From positions 1-53,494 of the forward strand of contig NZ_JALKIG010000014.1 of the NCBI RefSeq assembly GCF_023051165.1: a DNA stretch of 53,494 nt, written 5' to 3'. The position numbers and the translations under genes are program-made. The DNA comes from Veillonella sp. KGMB01456. GTDB lineage: Bacteria > Bacillota > Negativicutes > Veillonellales > Veillonellaceae. This document shows, piece by piece, positions 1-8,767 of the stretch. The notes under the pieces were generated by a model. The model was given only the letters and a program-made list of their open reading frames with translations, was not told the DNA's origin and did not search any database. How positions within the stretch are numbered: position 1 is the stretch's first letter; each line of letters begins with the position of its first letter.

Positions 1-106
1 AAGAGGACACGCAACTAGCGTTTCTCTTTAGCGCCCCAAAATAAATTATAGAACCCTGTTTTAAGTATTCAGTTAATTCTTTTGCTTAATACTCATTTTA
101 ATAGAG

Positions 107-136
107 ATTTTATTACGATTCTTCACGTAATAAAAT
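107..136 (-). terminator. Hairpin downstream of queF, possible terminator
   Basis: Perfect 11-bp inverted repeat (107-117 with 126-136, 8-nt loop), 32 bases past the queF stop. It is AT-rich and no T run follows on the minus strand, so termination is only a guess. The rest of 1-167 shows no gene. Confidence 0.35.
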
Positions 137-167
137 TAGCGTTTTAACGTTGTGCTAAGTATTCCTT

Positions 168-668
168 TTAGCGATAGGCCACCCGTTCCGGCTGCATATC
201 ATGGAAATGAAGACGTTCTTTGGCTACTTTTTCCCATTCAGTGCCCGGTTTGCCGTAGTTTGCATACGGATCGATAGCAAGACCGCCACGTGGCGTAAAT
301 TTGCCCCATACTTCGATATATTTTGGCTCCATGAGCTTAATTAAATCCTTCATAATGATGTTTACACAGTCTTCGTGGAAATCACCGTGATTGCGGAAAC
401 TGAACAAATACAGTTTAAGCGATTTACTTTCTACCAGACGTTCATCCGGCACATAGGAAATGTAAATGGTCGCAAAATCAGGTTGCCCCGTCATCGGACA
501 AAGACTTGTAAACTCAGGACAATTAAATTTTACAAAATAATCATTGCCCGGATGTTTATTGACGAATGATTCAAGCACTTCCGGTGCATAGTCCATAGGA
601 TACTTGGTTTGTTGACTGCCAAGGCCGTGTACGCCCTGCAGTTCTTCACTGGTTCTTCCGCTTGCCAT
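168..668 (-). CDS. queF: NADPH-dependent 7-cyano-7-deazaguanine (preQ0) reductase QueF
   Basis: Reduces the nitrile of preQ0 to the amine preQ1 with NADPH, the last step before tRNA-guanine transglycosylase inserts the base during queuosine synthesis. The protein is the short, unimodal QueF type (166 aa). Visible are the catalytic cysteine in [12 protein letters not shown] (C57), its partner Asp seven residues on, the family signature ESKSLKLY and the substrate-binding HE pair. The frame opens at a GTG at 677, but that codon sits inside the ribosome binding site TAAGGAGGT; the ATG at 668 is spaced correctly and was chosen. It lies 117 bp downstream of queT on the same strand, so uptake and synthesis of queuosine precursors are grouped. 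A separate weak promoter may sit in the gap. Confidence 0.95.
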   Translation of the reverse strand: MASGRTSEELQGVHGLGSQQTKYPMDYAPEVLESFVNKHPGNDYFVKFNCPEFTSLCPMTGQPDFATIYISYVPDERLVESKSLKLYLFSFRNHGDFHEDCVNIIMKDLIKLMEPKYIEVWGKFTPRGGLAIDPYANYGKPGTEWEKVAKERLHFHDMQPERVAYR

Positions 669-687
669 TAACGGCACCTCCTTACAC

Positions 688-744
688 AGTTTTAATAGTA
701 AAACTAATTACATAGTATAGAATTGGTAATTATTTAGAGTGCAA
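688..744 (-). promoter_or_regulatory. Possible queF promoter and leader hairpin
   Basis: In the queT-queF gap the minus strand has TTGCAC (739-744) and TATACT (714-719), with a long 19-nt spacer. A 7-bp hairpin (688-705) follows, just ahead of the queF ribosome binding site. The spacer is not ideal, so queF may instead be read only from upstream. Confidence 0.3.
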
Positions 745-785
745 TTTCATGTTTGTGTAGTTTGTATGCACCATAATTATTCGTA

Positions 786-1364
786 TTATAAACGGCTGGC
801 TTCATTCACATCAAGTATAGCTTCTTCATCGCCGGCAGCCGCTTCAGCTGTTTTAACAGTCTCTTTCTTAGATTGTACCACACCGAGCATGGTACCGGCA
901 TAGCGTTCTAAGCCGTTAACAATAAAAAAGCTCACTACTGCAGAAATGCCCTGCCCCACTAATAGTGAAGTTACGAGTAGTAAATACGGTAAATTCAAAA
1001 TCGGTGCCAACCAAAGTGGCACTACCAAACTGGGAACCAATGTAATAAAGGGAATGACAATCCAATTACCGAGGCCGCGTTTTTTACCATACGCAATACC
1101 GCCGGCCGTCATAAGACCTACCAAGCAGCCACCGATGGCATCAATCGGCCCTAAACCGCCCATAAGCAAGTTACTCACCAAATTACCGATACCGAAGGCC
1201 AGTACGGAAAACGGGAATAAGGCGGCTAAACCGTATAAAGCCGTAGCAATACGCACTTGATACTGCCCGAAAGCAAATCCTTGCGTCATCATCATAATCA
1301 CAATATACATGGCTAAACAAAGCCCTGAAATAGTCAGCTTTTTTGTTGTACTTAAAGTATTCAT
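786..1364 (-). CDS. queT: QueT-type queuosine precursor transporter, ECF S component
   Basis: Integral membrane substrate-binding (S) component of a group II ECF transporter, predicted to take up queuosine precursors such as preQ0 or preQ1. The 192-aa protein has about five to six hydrophobic segments separated by short loops, QueT-like blocks (FGQYQVRIATALYGLAALFP, then GNLVSNLL and GPIDAIGG), and a charged acidic C-terminus. The open frame runs upstream to 1442, but the ATG at 1364 is the one preceded by TAAGGAG at proper distance, and the N-terminus there matches the family. That same TAAGGAG is part of the putative preQ1 riboswitch. No A or T component is adjacent; the ecfA1-ecfA2-ecfT module at 5626-8124 could supply energy coupling. 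Confidence 0.9.
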   Translation of the reverse strand: MNTLSTTKKLTISGLCLAMYIVIMMMTQGFAFGQYQVRIATALYGLAALFPFSVLAFGIGNLVSNLLMGGLGPIDAIGGCLVGLMTAGGIAYGKKRGLGNWIVIPFITLVPSLVVPLWLAPILNLPYLLLVTSLLVGQGISAVVSFFIVNGLERYAGTMLGVVQSKKETVKTAEAAAGDEEAILDVNEASRL

Positions 1365-1373
1365 TTTTATAAT

Positions 1374-1417
1374 CTCCTTAGTTTTATTTAAAGACAGGAT
1401 GGTTACGAACTGTCTAA
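1374..1417 (-). promoter_or_regulatory. Putative preQ1-I riboswitch controlling queT
   Basis: Minus-strand leader RNA shows stem AGACAG (1415-1410) with CTGTCT (1397-1392), a 12-nt loop TTCGTAACCATC, and an A-rich tail AAATAAAACTAAGGAG that runs into the queT ribosome binding site. This is the layout of the small type I preQ1 aptamer, an H-type pseudoknot in which the tail pairs back to the loop. Because the tail contains the Shine-Dalgarno sequence, preQ1 binding should shut off translation. Position directly before a queuosine-precursor transporter supports the call. Confidence 0.8.
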
Positions 1418-1428
1418 CAGTAAACAGA

Positions 1429-1460
1429 GTAACAGGCGACACCTTGGTATCGCCTGTTAC
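1429..1460 (-). terminator. Strong hairpin after korB
   Basis: Perfect 11-bp GC-rich stem (1429-1439 with 1450-1460, 10-nt loop) between the korB stop and the preQ1 aptamer. The following minus-strand bases TCTGTTTACTG are only moderately T-rich, so termination is probably partial and some kor transcripts may run into queT. Confidence 0.5.
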
Positions 1461-1527
1461 CGATACAAGCGCTATGGCACCCGGTAAGACGTCACATCAC
1501 TTGTTAAAATTACTGTTGTCGTACATC

Positions 1528-2406
1528 TTATTTGAATTCATTGCACAAGCCGCGGAACATGGCAGCATCAGGTTTTACTACGTCATGAACCAAAGCACGT
1601 ACATGAGAACCACCGTTAGCGGCAGCCATTGCTTTTTCGAAGGATGGTTTCGTCGTATCTTGGTAGATAAGACCGGTCAACAAGCCTTCATGTTCGCCCA
1701 ATGTTTTAAGGGCAGCGGCACGATCGGTAGGATCATAGCCTTCAATCGTCGTTAAGGACGTTAAGTTTTCTTTGAAGTAATCATAACCGTTACGTTTGTT
1801 GTAGGTTACGCAAGGACTAAATACGTTGATGAAAGAGAACCCTTCATGCTGCATGCCTTGTTTAATCAATTCAACGAGTTCCGCACGATTAATCATGTAG
1901 CCTTGCGCTACGAAAGTAGCACCGGAGGCAATTGCTGTTTCACAAATTGGCAATGGAGATTCAAACGAACCATGTGGGGACGTTTTAGTTACAAAGCCAA
2001 TATCGGAACGAGGGGATGTCTGACCTTTGGTCAAGCCGTAAACATGGTTATCCATAACAACGTAAGTAATATTTACATTACGTTTGAATGCATGAATCGT
2101 ATGGCCCATGCCGATAGCGAAGGCATCACCGTCACCGCCGCAAACAACAACATTTAAATCTTCATTAGCTAATTTTACCCCTTGAGCATAAGGTAACGCA
2201 CGACCATGAGTCGTATGAGCACCGTATGCATAGAAGTAACCACCAATACGGCTGGAGCAGCCGATACCGGAGATAACGGCTAAATTATCCGGACTAATAT
2301 CAAGCTGAGCTACCGCATCGGTAATGGCAGCCTGTACCCCATAGTGCCCACAGCCGGGACACCAGTTAGGGCGAATATCATTTCTGTAATCGGTCACTTG
2401 TGCCAT
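1528..2406 (-). CDS. korB: 2-oxoacid:ferredoxin oxidoreductase, beta subunit (KorB type)
   Basis: Thiamine-diphosphate subunit of a CoA-dependent 2-oxoacid:ferredoxin oxidoreductase, most likely acting on 2-oxoglutarate. The 292-aa protein has the PNWCPGCGHYGV start, the diphosphate/Mg motif GGDGDAFAIG (around 90-99) with the following N120, and four cysteines (C16, C19, C50, C199) placed as ligands for the single [4Fe-4S] cluster. It follows korA with a 1-nt gap, so the two are translationally coupled. No small ferredoxin-like delta subunit is next to it; electrons would go to a separate ferredoxin. Substrate choice between 2-oxoglutarate and other 2-oxoacids cannot be settled from sequence alone. 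Confidence 0.92.
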   Translation of the reverse strand: MAQVTDYRNDIRPNWCPGCGHYGVQAAITDAVAQLDISPDNLAVISGIGCSSRIGGYFYAYGAHTTHGRALPYAQGVKLANEDLNVVVCGGDGDAFAIGMGHTIHAFKRNVNITYVVMDNHVYGLTKGQTSPRSDIGFVTKTSPHGSFESPLPICETAIASGATFVAQGYMINRAELVELIKQGMQHEGFSFINVFSPCVTYNKRNGYDYFKENLTSLTTIEGYDPTDRAAALKTLGEHEGLLTGLIYQDTTKPSFEKAMAAANGGSHVRALVHDVVKPDAAMFRGLCNEFK

Positions 2407-2407
2407 A

Positions 2408-4159
2408 TTATAAAACCTCCTTAATTGCTTTCTTCACATAGGTTGCTGTGAATGGATTACCATCATATTTTAAGCAACTATGGAGCTTACATTTATTAGG
2501 CATATTAATACGGAAAATATCAGCTAATTGAGCCGTTGCGTTTTGTTCGCAAATAACAACTTTTTTTGCTTTTTCATAGAATGGCATTAACTGTTCTTTA
2601 GGGAACGGTTTAATCAAGCGAAGTTGTAAGTGGTTAACTTTAACACCTTCAGCTTCAAGTTCAGCTGCTGCTTCTTCAATAGCGCCACGGCTGGAAGCAA
2701 TACCGATTACCAATACATCACATTCATCATGTTTTGCATTGTTAAGGAATGGTTCATATACTTCGGCAACTGTGCTCAATTTACGCAAGCGTTTGTCAGT
2801 CTGGCTAACGTGCATAGTCGGAGCTTCAGCAGGTTTACCTTCTTCATTATGTTCAAGACCGGTGGACAAGAACATACCGTTCTTCATACCAGGAATAGTA
2901 CGAGGGGAAATACCGTCTTCAGTCAATTCAAAACGTTTGAAGTAATGAGGACGTTCCAATGCAGGTAAGTCTTCTTCTTTCATCAGTTTACCGCGTTCGA
3001 TAGGTACACGGTTCAAATCAAAGGAAGGAACGGACTGTTTGTTAAGGCCCTGTTGTAAGTCAGGCATAAAGATTACCGGACATTGATACATTTCAGCCAA
3101 GTTGAATGCTTTTTGAATTTCGTAGAAGCATTCTTCAATGCTGGTTGGGGAAATAACAATATTGGCATAGTCACCATGAGCATTATGGCAAGCAGCGTTG
3201 ATATCGGAAGTTTCTACTTTAGTAGCCATACCGGTGGATGGGCCGGAACGTTGTACATCGATAACGAGCATAGGAAGTTCCGCCATAGAAGCCATGGATA
3301 AGGATTCAGCCATAAGGCTGAGGCCCGGGCCGGAAGTACAAGTGAAACCGCGAACGCCTGCATATACACCGCCCATAGCAGTCATACAAGCAGCAATTTC
3401 ATCTTCTGTCTGAACAACGGTAGCGCCGATATGGTCCATTTTCTTAATCATGTATTCCATAACTTCAGACGCCGGCGTAATCGGATAGGATGCCATGAAA
3501 CGGGAACCTGCCGCAATAGCACCTAAAGCCAAGGCTTCATTACCCAATAAGAACATCTGGTCTTTTGGTTCCGGAACAGGTAATGTATCTACGTCGCCTT
3601 CGCCGCGTTTTTCTACGATAAGTTTGTAACCGTCTTCAAAAGCGTTTAAGTTTTTGTCGATTACATCTTCGGCTTTCTTCGCAAAACGAGCGGCAATCGC
3701 TGTTCTGAACGGAGCTTTGTCAAATCCTAATAGAGCAACCGACATACCTAAAGCAACAATGTTACGCATTAACAAGGAACCTTGCTTCATGGCGGTTTCG
3801 GTAATAGGAACGGCTAAGCAAGTGATTGGCTCACCTTCATATTTGGAGAAGTCCGGGTTAACTTTGCTGTCGCAAATAATATAACCGCCTTCACGAACTT
3901 CTTTGCCGTGCATGTCAACAGTTTCCTGATCCAAAGCAACTAAGAAGTCGATGGATTCGCCTACTGTCATGATTTGCTCAAGAGCAATACGCAATGCAAA
4001 CGTTGTATGCCCACCTTTAATACGGGAAGCAAATAAACGTTGGCTGTACAAAGAGTAACCCTCTTTAGCTAAGATTGTGGCCATAATTTCGCCGCAGCTT
4101 TCGATACCTTCGCCCTGCTGGCCACCCATTTTCCAGATAAAATCTTTACGTTTTTGCAA
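2408..4159 (-). CDS. korA: 2-oxoacid:ferredoxin oxidoreductase, fused gamma-alpha subunit (KorA type)
   Basis: Partner of KorB in reversible oxidative decarboxylation of a 2-oxoacid to acyl-CoA with ferredoxin reduction. Domains in order: gamma (CoA/ketoacid) domain at about 8-180, opened by the GGQQGEG loop, a linker, then the alpha pyrimidine-binding domain with ASYPITPASEVMEYM and TSGPGLSLM, and a C-terminal transketolase-like domain. The frame is open to 4219, but AAGGAGG (4169-4175) is nine bases before a TTG at 4159, which gives a 583-aa protein starting MQKRKDFIWKMGG. The gamma-alpha fusion is the usual bacterial/archaeal KorA arrangement. A promoter lies just upstream. Confidence 0.9.
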   Translation of the reverse strand: MQKRKDFIWKMGGQQGEGIESCGEIMATILAKEGYSLYSQRLFASRIKGGHTTFALRIALEQIMTVGESIDFLVALDQETVDMHGKEVREGGYIICDSKVNPDFSKYEGEPITCLAVPITETAMKQGSLLMRNIVALGMSVALLGFDKAPFRTAIAARFAKKAEDVIDKNLNAFEDGYKLIVEKRGEGDVDTLPVPEPKDQMFLLGNEALALGAIAAGSRFMASYPITPASEVMEYMIKKMDHIGATVVQTEDEIAACMTAMGGVYAGVRGFTCTSGPGLSLMAESLSMASMAELPMLVIDVQRSGPSTGMATKVETSDINAACHNAHGDYANIVISPTSIEECFYEIQKAFNLAEMYQCPVIFMPDLQQGLNKQSVPSFDLNRVPIERGKLMKEEDLPALERPHYFKRFELTEDGISPRTIPGMKNGMFLSTGLEHNEEGKPAEAPTMHVSQTDKRLRKLSTVAEVYEPFLNNAKHDECDVLVIGIASSRGAIEEAAAELEAEGVKVNHLQLRLIKPFPKEQLMPFYEKAKKVVICEQNATAQLADIFRINMPNKCKLHSCLKYDGNPFTATYVKKAIKEVL

Positions 4160-4191
4160 AAGATTCACCCTCCTTAGGATTAACATTACTT

Positions 4192-4219
4192 GGTATAGTG
4201 GATCTGTTAAATCTTTCAA
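4192..4219 (-). promoter_or_regulatory. Predicted korA-korB promoter
   Basis: Minus strand TTGAAA (4219-4214), 16-nt spacer, TATACC (4197-4192). It would start transcription about 25 bases before the korA TTG codon. Confidence 0.55.
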
Positions 4220-4824
4220 CTACTTTACATTTTAACATTTTTATACAAAATCATCAATCATCATCAGCTAAAGATAAATTATGCCTATGCCTTGGATGCA
4301 ATCCGCTAAATTCGCTATATTATCGTAATATTCTATAGTGTATAAAAAGTGAAGCATTAATCACGCAATACATATTAACTCATCACCACAGAATATTTAT
4401 TCACACAGTATTACTATTAAACAGCCGCTTTAAAGTACTCAATGGTAAGACTTTTTCATTAGAAATAGCCTTACCATAATGATTTTTCATAAAGTTAAGC
4501 ATTAAATCGGGCAACAAAGACAAGCAAAATAGTAAAAATTTTACAACTAAACTTTTGCATTTTATTAATTTTTTACTTATGTATATAAGTAAACTGCTAA
4601 ATTGCATTTTCAAATTAGAAATGACTTGAAATACGCTATAAAGGAATATAGTCAAATTCATAGTCAAATTCTAAGCTCAAATCTTGACTGTATTCAGTAA
4701 GCTATGAGCAAATGATATATCCCTACAAAATAGTTCGTCTTTAACGCTTTACAACGATTTAATTGCTGCTCGTTTTAAACATAATTCTAAAAAGTTAAGG
4801 TACTATATGCTCAAACTTTTGCCA
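4220..4824. other. AT-rich intergenic stretch without a convincing gene
   Basis: About 600 bases between truA and the kor promoter. An 88-codon minus-strand frame (4401-4667) encodes a hydrophobic, Lys/Leu-rich peptide resembling no family I know; it lacks a clear ribosome binding site and has composition expected of AT-rich noncoding DNA. A short inverted repeat (4441-4448 with 4473-4480) lies inside it. Nothing else stands out. Confidence 0.5.
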
Positions 4825-5613
4825 TTATGCTTGCAAGCTGTCAATAACCGCTTGGCGTCGTTCTTCGTCAAAGAAGATTTCCTCCAAACAGAGCCCTTGT
4901 GGCGGTGCCGTTTTACCGATAAGCCGCCGATTGCGAGCGGCTAACAGTTCCGGTATCTTAGCCGGCTCGATTCGCCCGAGCCCTACATCCACCAAAAGCC
5001 CCGCTATATTTCGCACCATATGATACAAAAAGCCATCCCCGATAACGTGAATATACACGGCCGGGCCGTTAAACTTTAAAGACACGGCAAACATAGTTTT
5101 TACCGGATTAGCCGGCGTTGAATTGGCGCCCTGTAAAGTAGTAAAGTCATGCGTTCCTTCCAGCGCTTTAGCCGCTGCCACCATAGCCTCGCGATTTAGC
5201 GGCTTTTTTACATGCCAGTGAAAGCGCATGCCAAGGGGATCTTCAATGACATCATTGTGAATAGTGTAGATATATTCCTTCCCTACTATTTTCCAACGGG
5301 GACGCCAATCTAACGGAATTTCTTCCGCCCGGCGAATTACAATAAAAGGCGGTAAATGTGCAATTAAAGCACGTGTCAGGTTTTCCACGGGAACACGCCC
5401 GGTTGTAAAAAAGGTCACTACCTGAAACTTAGCATGCACGCCTGCATCAGTGCGCGAAGCGCCATAAATAGAGATGGGCTCATTACACACTTTAGTGAGC
5501 GCCGCTTCCAAGCAGTCCTGCACCGTAATGCCGTTAACTTGGCTTTGATAGCCGTTTAATTCCGTGCCGTCATAAGCAACGATTAAACGAATATTGCGTT
5601 GTTCTGTCGCCAA
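4825..5613 (-). CDS. truA: tRNA pseudouridine(38-40) synthase TruA
   Basis: Isomerises uridines 38, 39 and 40 in the anticodon arm of tRNAs. The catalytic aspartate sits in GASRTDAGVHA near residue 56, and the family blocks RLIVAYDGTELNGYQSQ at the N-terminus and FLYHMVRNIAGLLVDVG in the C-terminal half are present. AAGGAGG overlaps the first possible TTG (5619); the second TTG, at 5613, is seven bases away and was chosen, giving 262 aa. It is the last gene of ecfA1-ecfA2-ecfT-truA, with 12 bases between the ecfT stop and its start, a linkage common in Firmicutes. No clear terminator follows it. Confidence 0.95.
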   Translation of the reverse strand: MATEQRNIRLIVAYDGTELNGYQSQVNGITVQDCLEAALTKVCNEPISIYGASRTDAGVHAKFQVVTFFTTGRVPVENLTRALIAHLPPFIVIRRAEEIPLDWRPRWKIVGKEYIYTIHNDVIEDPLGMRFHWHVKKPLNREAMVAAAKALEGTHDFTTLQGANSTPANPVKTMFAVSLKFNGPAVYIHVIGDGFLYHMVRNIAGLLVDVGLGRIEPAKIPELLAARNRRLIGKTAPPQGLCLEEIFFDEERRQAVIDSLQA

Positions 5614-5625
5614 TGACAACCCTCC

Positions 5626-6432
5626 TTAGCCAATCGGCACAAAGCGTAAAACTAATAGTACTACAGTAATCACCAGTACGCCGGCAATGCCGATGTAATC
5701 ATAACTTGTAATGGTTAATTCTTTCATGCGCGTACGGTTTTCACCACCGCGATAACAACGTGCTTCCATAGCTACCGCCAATTCATCGGCACGACGGAAG
5801 GCGCTGATAAAAAGCGGTACCAATAAAGGCACCATATTTTTAGCACGTTTTACCAAACTACCGGTCGTAAAGTCGGCACCACGCGAAGCTTGAGCCTTCA
5901 TAATACGATCCGTTTCTTCCAACAAAGTGGGAATAAAACGTAGGGCAATGGTCATCATCATAGCGAGTTCATGAGCCGGTACACCGAAAAGGCGGAACGG
6001 ATTCAAGAGATGCTCAATCCCGTCAGTCAAACGAATTGGTGATGTTGTATACGTAAGTAATGACGAGAAAATAATCAAAAATACCAAGCGGGCCGCCATA
6101 TAGCTACCCATGCGCAAGCCTTCTTCACTGATGTGTAAGAAGCCGTACTGCCAAATCATCGTGCCCGGTGTTGTGAAAACATGAACACCCATGGTAAATA
6201 CGATGATAATCCACAGCGGTTTAACGGAGTTCCAAACGAGGCGCATCGGTAAGCGCGATAACGCCACCGTAAATAGCGTAAACAACCCTACCAGCGTATA
6301 TGCCAAAGTCGTTTCCGCCAAGAAAATAGCTATAATAAAAATCATAGTCGCCACAATCTTAGCGCGCGGATCCATGCGATGCAAAAAAGAGTCGCCCGGA
6401 AAATATTGTCCGATAGTAATATTACTTAGCAT
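5626..6432 (-). CDS. ecfT: Energy-coupling factor transporter transmembrane subunit EcfT
   Basis: Membrane T component that links the two ATPases of an ECF vitamin/micronutrient transporter to exchangeable S components. The 268-aa protein has several hydrophobic segments and, in the cytoplasmic loop, the two family coupling motifs QASRGAD and ARCYRGG, which contact EcfA and EcfA2. Start ATG at 6432 is preceded by AAAGGAGG and lies inside the last codons of ecfA2, an 11-nt overlap that implies translational coupling. It likely serves several S components, including QueT in this window. Confidence 0.95.
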   Translation of the reverse strand: MLSNITIGQYFPGDSFLHRMDPRAKIVATMIFIIAIFLAETTLAYTLVGLFTLFTVALSRLPMRLVWNSVKPLWIIIVFTMGVHVFTTPGTMIWQYGFLHISEEGLRMGSYMAARLVFLIIFSSLLTYTTSPIRLTDGIEHLLNPFRLFGVPAHELAMMMTIALRFIPTLLEETDRIMKAQASRGADFTTGSLVKRAKNMVPLLVPLFISAFRRADELAVAMEARCYRGGENRTRMKELTITSYDYIGIAGVLVITVVLLVLRFVPIG

Positions 6433-7291
6433 GATTTACCTCCTTTAAAGCAACTTCAATCGCCTTAACAGCATCATCTACGGAGATAACCTGCTGCGAA
6501 ACCGGTAAGCCGCGGTCACGCAAATATTCCACCAACTTGGAAACAGGAGGTACATCCACACCGGCAGATTGCAATTCCTGTCGTTTGTTCATAAAAATGT
6601 CGATAGGTTTACCATCAAGCTGAATCTTACCGTTATCGATGACGATAAGGCGATTCGCCATGCGCGAAATATCTTCCATATTGTGAGATACGAGAACTAC
6701 GGTAATGCCTTTTTTAGCATGTAAGTCGATGATTTTTTGGAAAATCTCTTCACGACCAAATGGGTCGAGGCCGGCCGACGGTTCGTCCAAAATAAGATAA
6801 CTTGGATTCAGTGCTACCACGCCGGCAATAGCGACACGGCGCATTTGTCCACCGGAAAGTTGGAACGGCGAACGATTAGCGTAGGTTTCGTAGTCAAGTC
6901 CTACAAAGTCCATCGCTTCCCGTACGCGGGCGTCTACTTCATCGGCGCTGAGTCCTAAGTTCTTCGGACCAAAAGCAATATCTTGCGCAATCGTTTCTTC
7001 AAATAATTGATGCTCCGGATATTGGAACACCATGCCTACTTTATGACGCATTAATTTGGCTTCTTCTGTCTTAAGCGCCGCATCGACACCATCGATAGTA
7101 ACCTGGCCCGTCGTCGGATGCAACAGCCCGTTCAGATGCTGTACCAAAGTGGATTTGCCGGAACCGGTATGACCGATGATGCCCACAAAATCGCCTTCAT
7201 TGATTGTTAAATTAATTCCTTTCAGCGCTTCTTTGCGAAACGGCGTATGTTCCCCATACACATAAGAAACGTTGTTTAAAATTATTGGCAT
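6422..7291 (-). CDS. ecfA2: Energy-coupling factor transporter ATPase EcfA2
   Basis: One of two ABC ATPases of the ECF module (289 aa). Visible motifs are Walker [11 protein letters not shown]-loop [14 protein letters not shown], signature [13 protein letters not shown], Walker [14 protein letters not shown] and the H-loop VSHNM. The longer C-terminal tail and FEET Q-loop fit the EcfA2 (EcfA-prime) paralogue. It overlaps ecfA1 by 10 nt and ecfT by 11 nt, so the three subunits are made in stoichiometric coupling. Confidence 0.95.
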   Translation of the reverse strand: MPIILNNVSYVYGEHTPFRKEALKGINLTINEGDFVGIIGHTGSGKSTLVQHLNGLLHPTTGQVTIDGVDAALKTEEAKLMRHKVGMVFQYPEHQLFEETIAQDIAFGPKNLGLSADEVDARVREAMDFVGLDYETYANRSPFQLSGGQMRRVAIAGVVALNPSYLILDEPSAGLDPFGREEIFQKIIDLHAKKGITVVLVSHNMEDISRMANRLIVIDNGKIQLDGKPIDIFMNKRQELQSAGVDVPPVSKLVEYLRDRGLPVSQQVISVDDAVKAIEVALKEVNHAK

Positions 7292-8124
7292 AATTGGTCC
7301 CCCAATTCTTCTTCAGTAATAATTTCATTCGACAGACTTACCCCATCGAGTCGCAATTTAGCGGCTACTTCTGCTGCCACCGGCACATCCAGGCCTAACT
7401 CTTTAAGCATCGGTACCTGTGAAAAGATTTCACGTGGTGTACCGTCATGCAAGAGTTTACCGTTTTTCATTACCACCACACGGTCCGAAGTCACCGCTTC
7501 TTCCATGAAGTGCGTAATGTAAACAATCGTAATGCCTTCTTCTTTATTTAAACGATGGACTGTCTCCAATACTTCTTTACGTCCTACCGGATCAAGCATA
7601 GCCGTTGGTTCGTCCAGTACGATGCAATCCGGTTTCATAGCCAATACACCGGCAATGGCGATGCGCTGTTTTTGTCCGCCCGATAAAAGTCCCGGGGAAT
7701 GAAGGGCATAATCCGTCATATTAACACTGGCCAAGGCTTCATCCACCCGGCGGCGAATCTCAGAAGGCTCTACACCTAAATTTTCCGGTCCGAAAGCCAC
7801 ATCTTCTTCAACTACGGCGGCTACAATCTGATTGTCCGGATTTTGGAAAACCATGCCCACATGCTGACGAATATCCCACAAATTTTTAGGATCCTTCGTG
7901 TCCATGCCAAGTACGGTAACAGCCCCTTTGCTAGGCGTCAACAAAACGTTAAAATGCTTAGCTAAGGTACTTTTACCACTGCCGTTCGTGCCGATGATAC
8001 TTACAAATTCCCCTTTACGAATGGCGAGGCTCACATCATCAAGGGCATATACTACATTGCCGGACTCATCTTGATAGGTATGACTCATGTGTTCGGTTTG
8101 TATCATTATATCCTGTGTGCTCAT
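7282..8124 (-). CDS. ecfA1: Energy-coupling factor transporter ATPase EcfA1
   Basis: First ATPase of the ECF module. Walker [11 protein letters not shown]-loop [18 protein letters not shown], signature [13 protein letters not shown], Walker [13 protein letters not shown] and H-loop ITHFM are all present, so it should be catalytically competent. The open frame extends to 8208, but the extra N-terminal residues are AT-rich leader that contains the promoter. ATG 8124, preceded by GAGG, gives a 280-aa protein starting [17 protein letters not shown]. First gene of ecfA1-ecfA2-ecfT-truA, separated from rplQ by a terminator. Confidence 0.93.
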   Translation of the reverse strand: MSTQDIMIQTEHMSHTYQDESGNVVYALDDVSLAIRKGEFVSIIGTNGSGKSTLAKHFNVLLTPSKGAVTVLGMDTKDPKNLWDIRQHVGMVFQNPDNQIVAAVVEEDVAFGPENLGVEPSEIRRRVDEALASVNMTDYALHSPGLLSGGQKQRIAIAGVLAMKPDCIVLDEPTAMLDPVGRKEVLETVHRLNKEEGITIVYITHFMEEAVTSDRVVVMKNGKLLHDGTPREIFSQVPMLKELGLDVPVAAEVAAKLRLDGVSLSNEIITEEELGDQLCQ

Positions 8125-8179
8125 AATATCCTCAAATCTTAGTAAATTTATATGATTAAACTCTAATATCACTATATTG

Positions 8180-8208
8180 ATAATATAAAAATAGCAACGA
8201 TTCGTCAA
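8180..8208 (-). promoter_or_regulatory. Predicted promoter of ecfA1-ecfA2-ecfT-truA
   Basis: Minus strand TTGACG (8208-8203), 17-nt spacer, TATTAT (8185-8180), with the start site expected about 48 bases before the ecfA1 ATG. A second candidate is an extended -10 (TGCTATAAT) at 8347-8355 further upstream. Confidence 0.55.
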
Positions 8209-8371
8209 CCTATTAAATTGTTTAGGTTGTCAATATCGTTTCTATTTGTATATTACCAATTTTGAAGGTATTCCCTCAAAATTAGAAATATTTAGCCTCA
8301 CGCCACATCAGCCATAACTAATCCTATCGTAAAAAACAGATATCTCATTATAGCACAGTATTAACGAGCAT

Positions 8372-8408
8372 AAAAAAGCGGTGTTGCTAACATCCGTTGC
8401 AACACCGA
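8372..8408 (-). terminator. Intrinsic terminator of the ribosomal protein cluster
   Basis: Perfect 9-bp GC-rich stem (8379-8387 with 8399-8407), 11-nt loop, then a six-T run on the minus strand, 12 bases after the rplQ stop. It closes the long translation gene block. Confidence 0.9.
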
Positions 8409-8419
8409 CTTCTTAATTA

Positions 8420-8755
8420 TTAAACAAGCTCGATAAGTGCTAATGGAGCCGCATCGCCTTTACGAAGGCCAAGCTTAATTACACGAGTGTAACCGCCCTG
8501 ACGATCAGCATATTTTGGAGCAATTTCGTCAAATAATTTTTTTACTACATCTTCGTCCATGAGGTATGCAAGCACCTGACGACGAGCATGAAGATCACCA
8601 CGTTTTGCAAGGGTAATCATCTGGTCAGCTAAGCCACGTAATTCTTTAGCTTTAGCTTCAGTCGTTTCAATGCGATCATACTGGAAGAAAGATGTTAACA
8701 TACCGCGGAATAAAGCTTTGCGAGCAGAGCTGTCACGGCCTAATTTTCTATACAT
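8420..8755 (-). CDS. rplQ: 50S ribosomal protein bL17
   Basis: Large-subunit protein bL17, near the exit tunnel. The 111-aa sequence starts with the family block [19 protein letters not shown] and has [11 protein letters not shown] and [16 protein letters not shown]; it lacks the C-terminal extension seen in enterobacteria. Last gene of the alpha operon, 16 nt after rpoA, directly followed by the operon terminator. Confidence 0.98.
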   Translation of the reverse strand: MYRKLGRDSSARKALFRGMLTSFFQYDRIETTEAKAKELRGLADQMITLAKRGDLHARRQVLAYLMDEDVVKKLFDEIAPKYADRQGGYTRVIKLGLRKGDAAPLALIELV

Positions 8756-8767
8756 TAGTCATCCTCC

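Noticed and set aside
688-705. Second preQ1 riboswitch before queF
   Set aside because: The hairpin there lacks the conserved loop and the A-rich tail that pairs to it.
4401-4667. 88-codon minus-strand ORF as a membrane protein
   Set aside because: No good ribosome binding site, AT-driven Leu/Lys/Phe composition and no family resemblance; left as intergenic.
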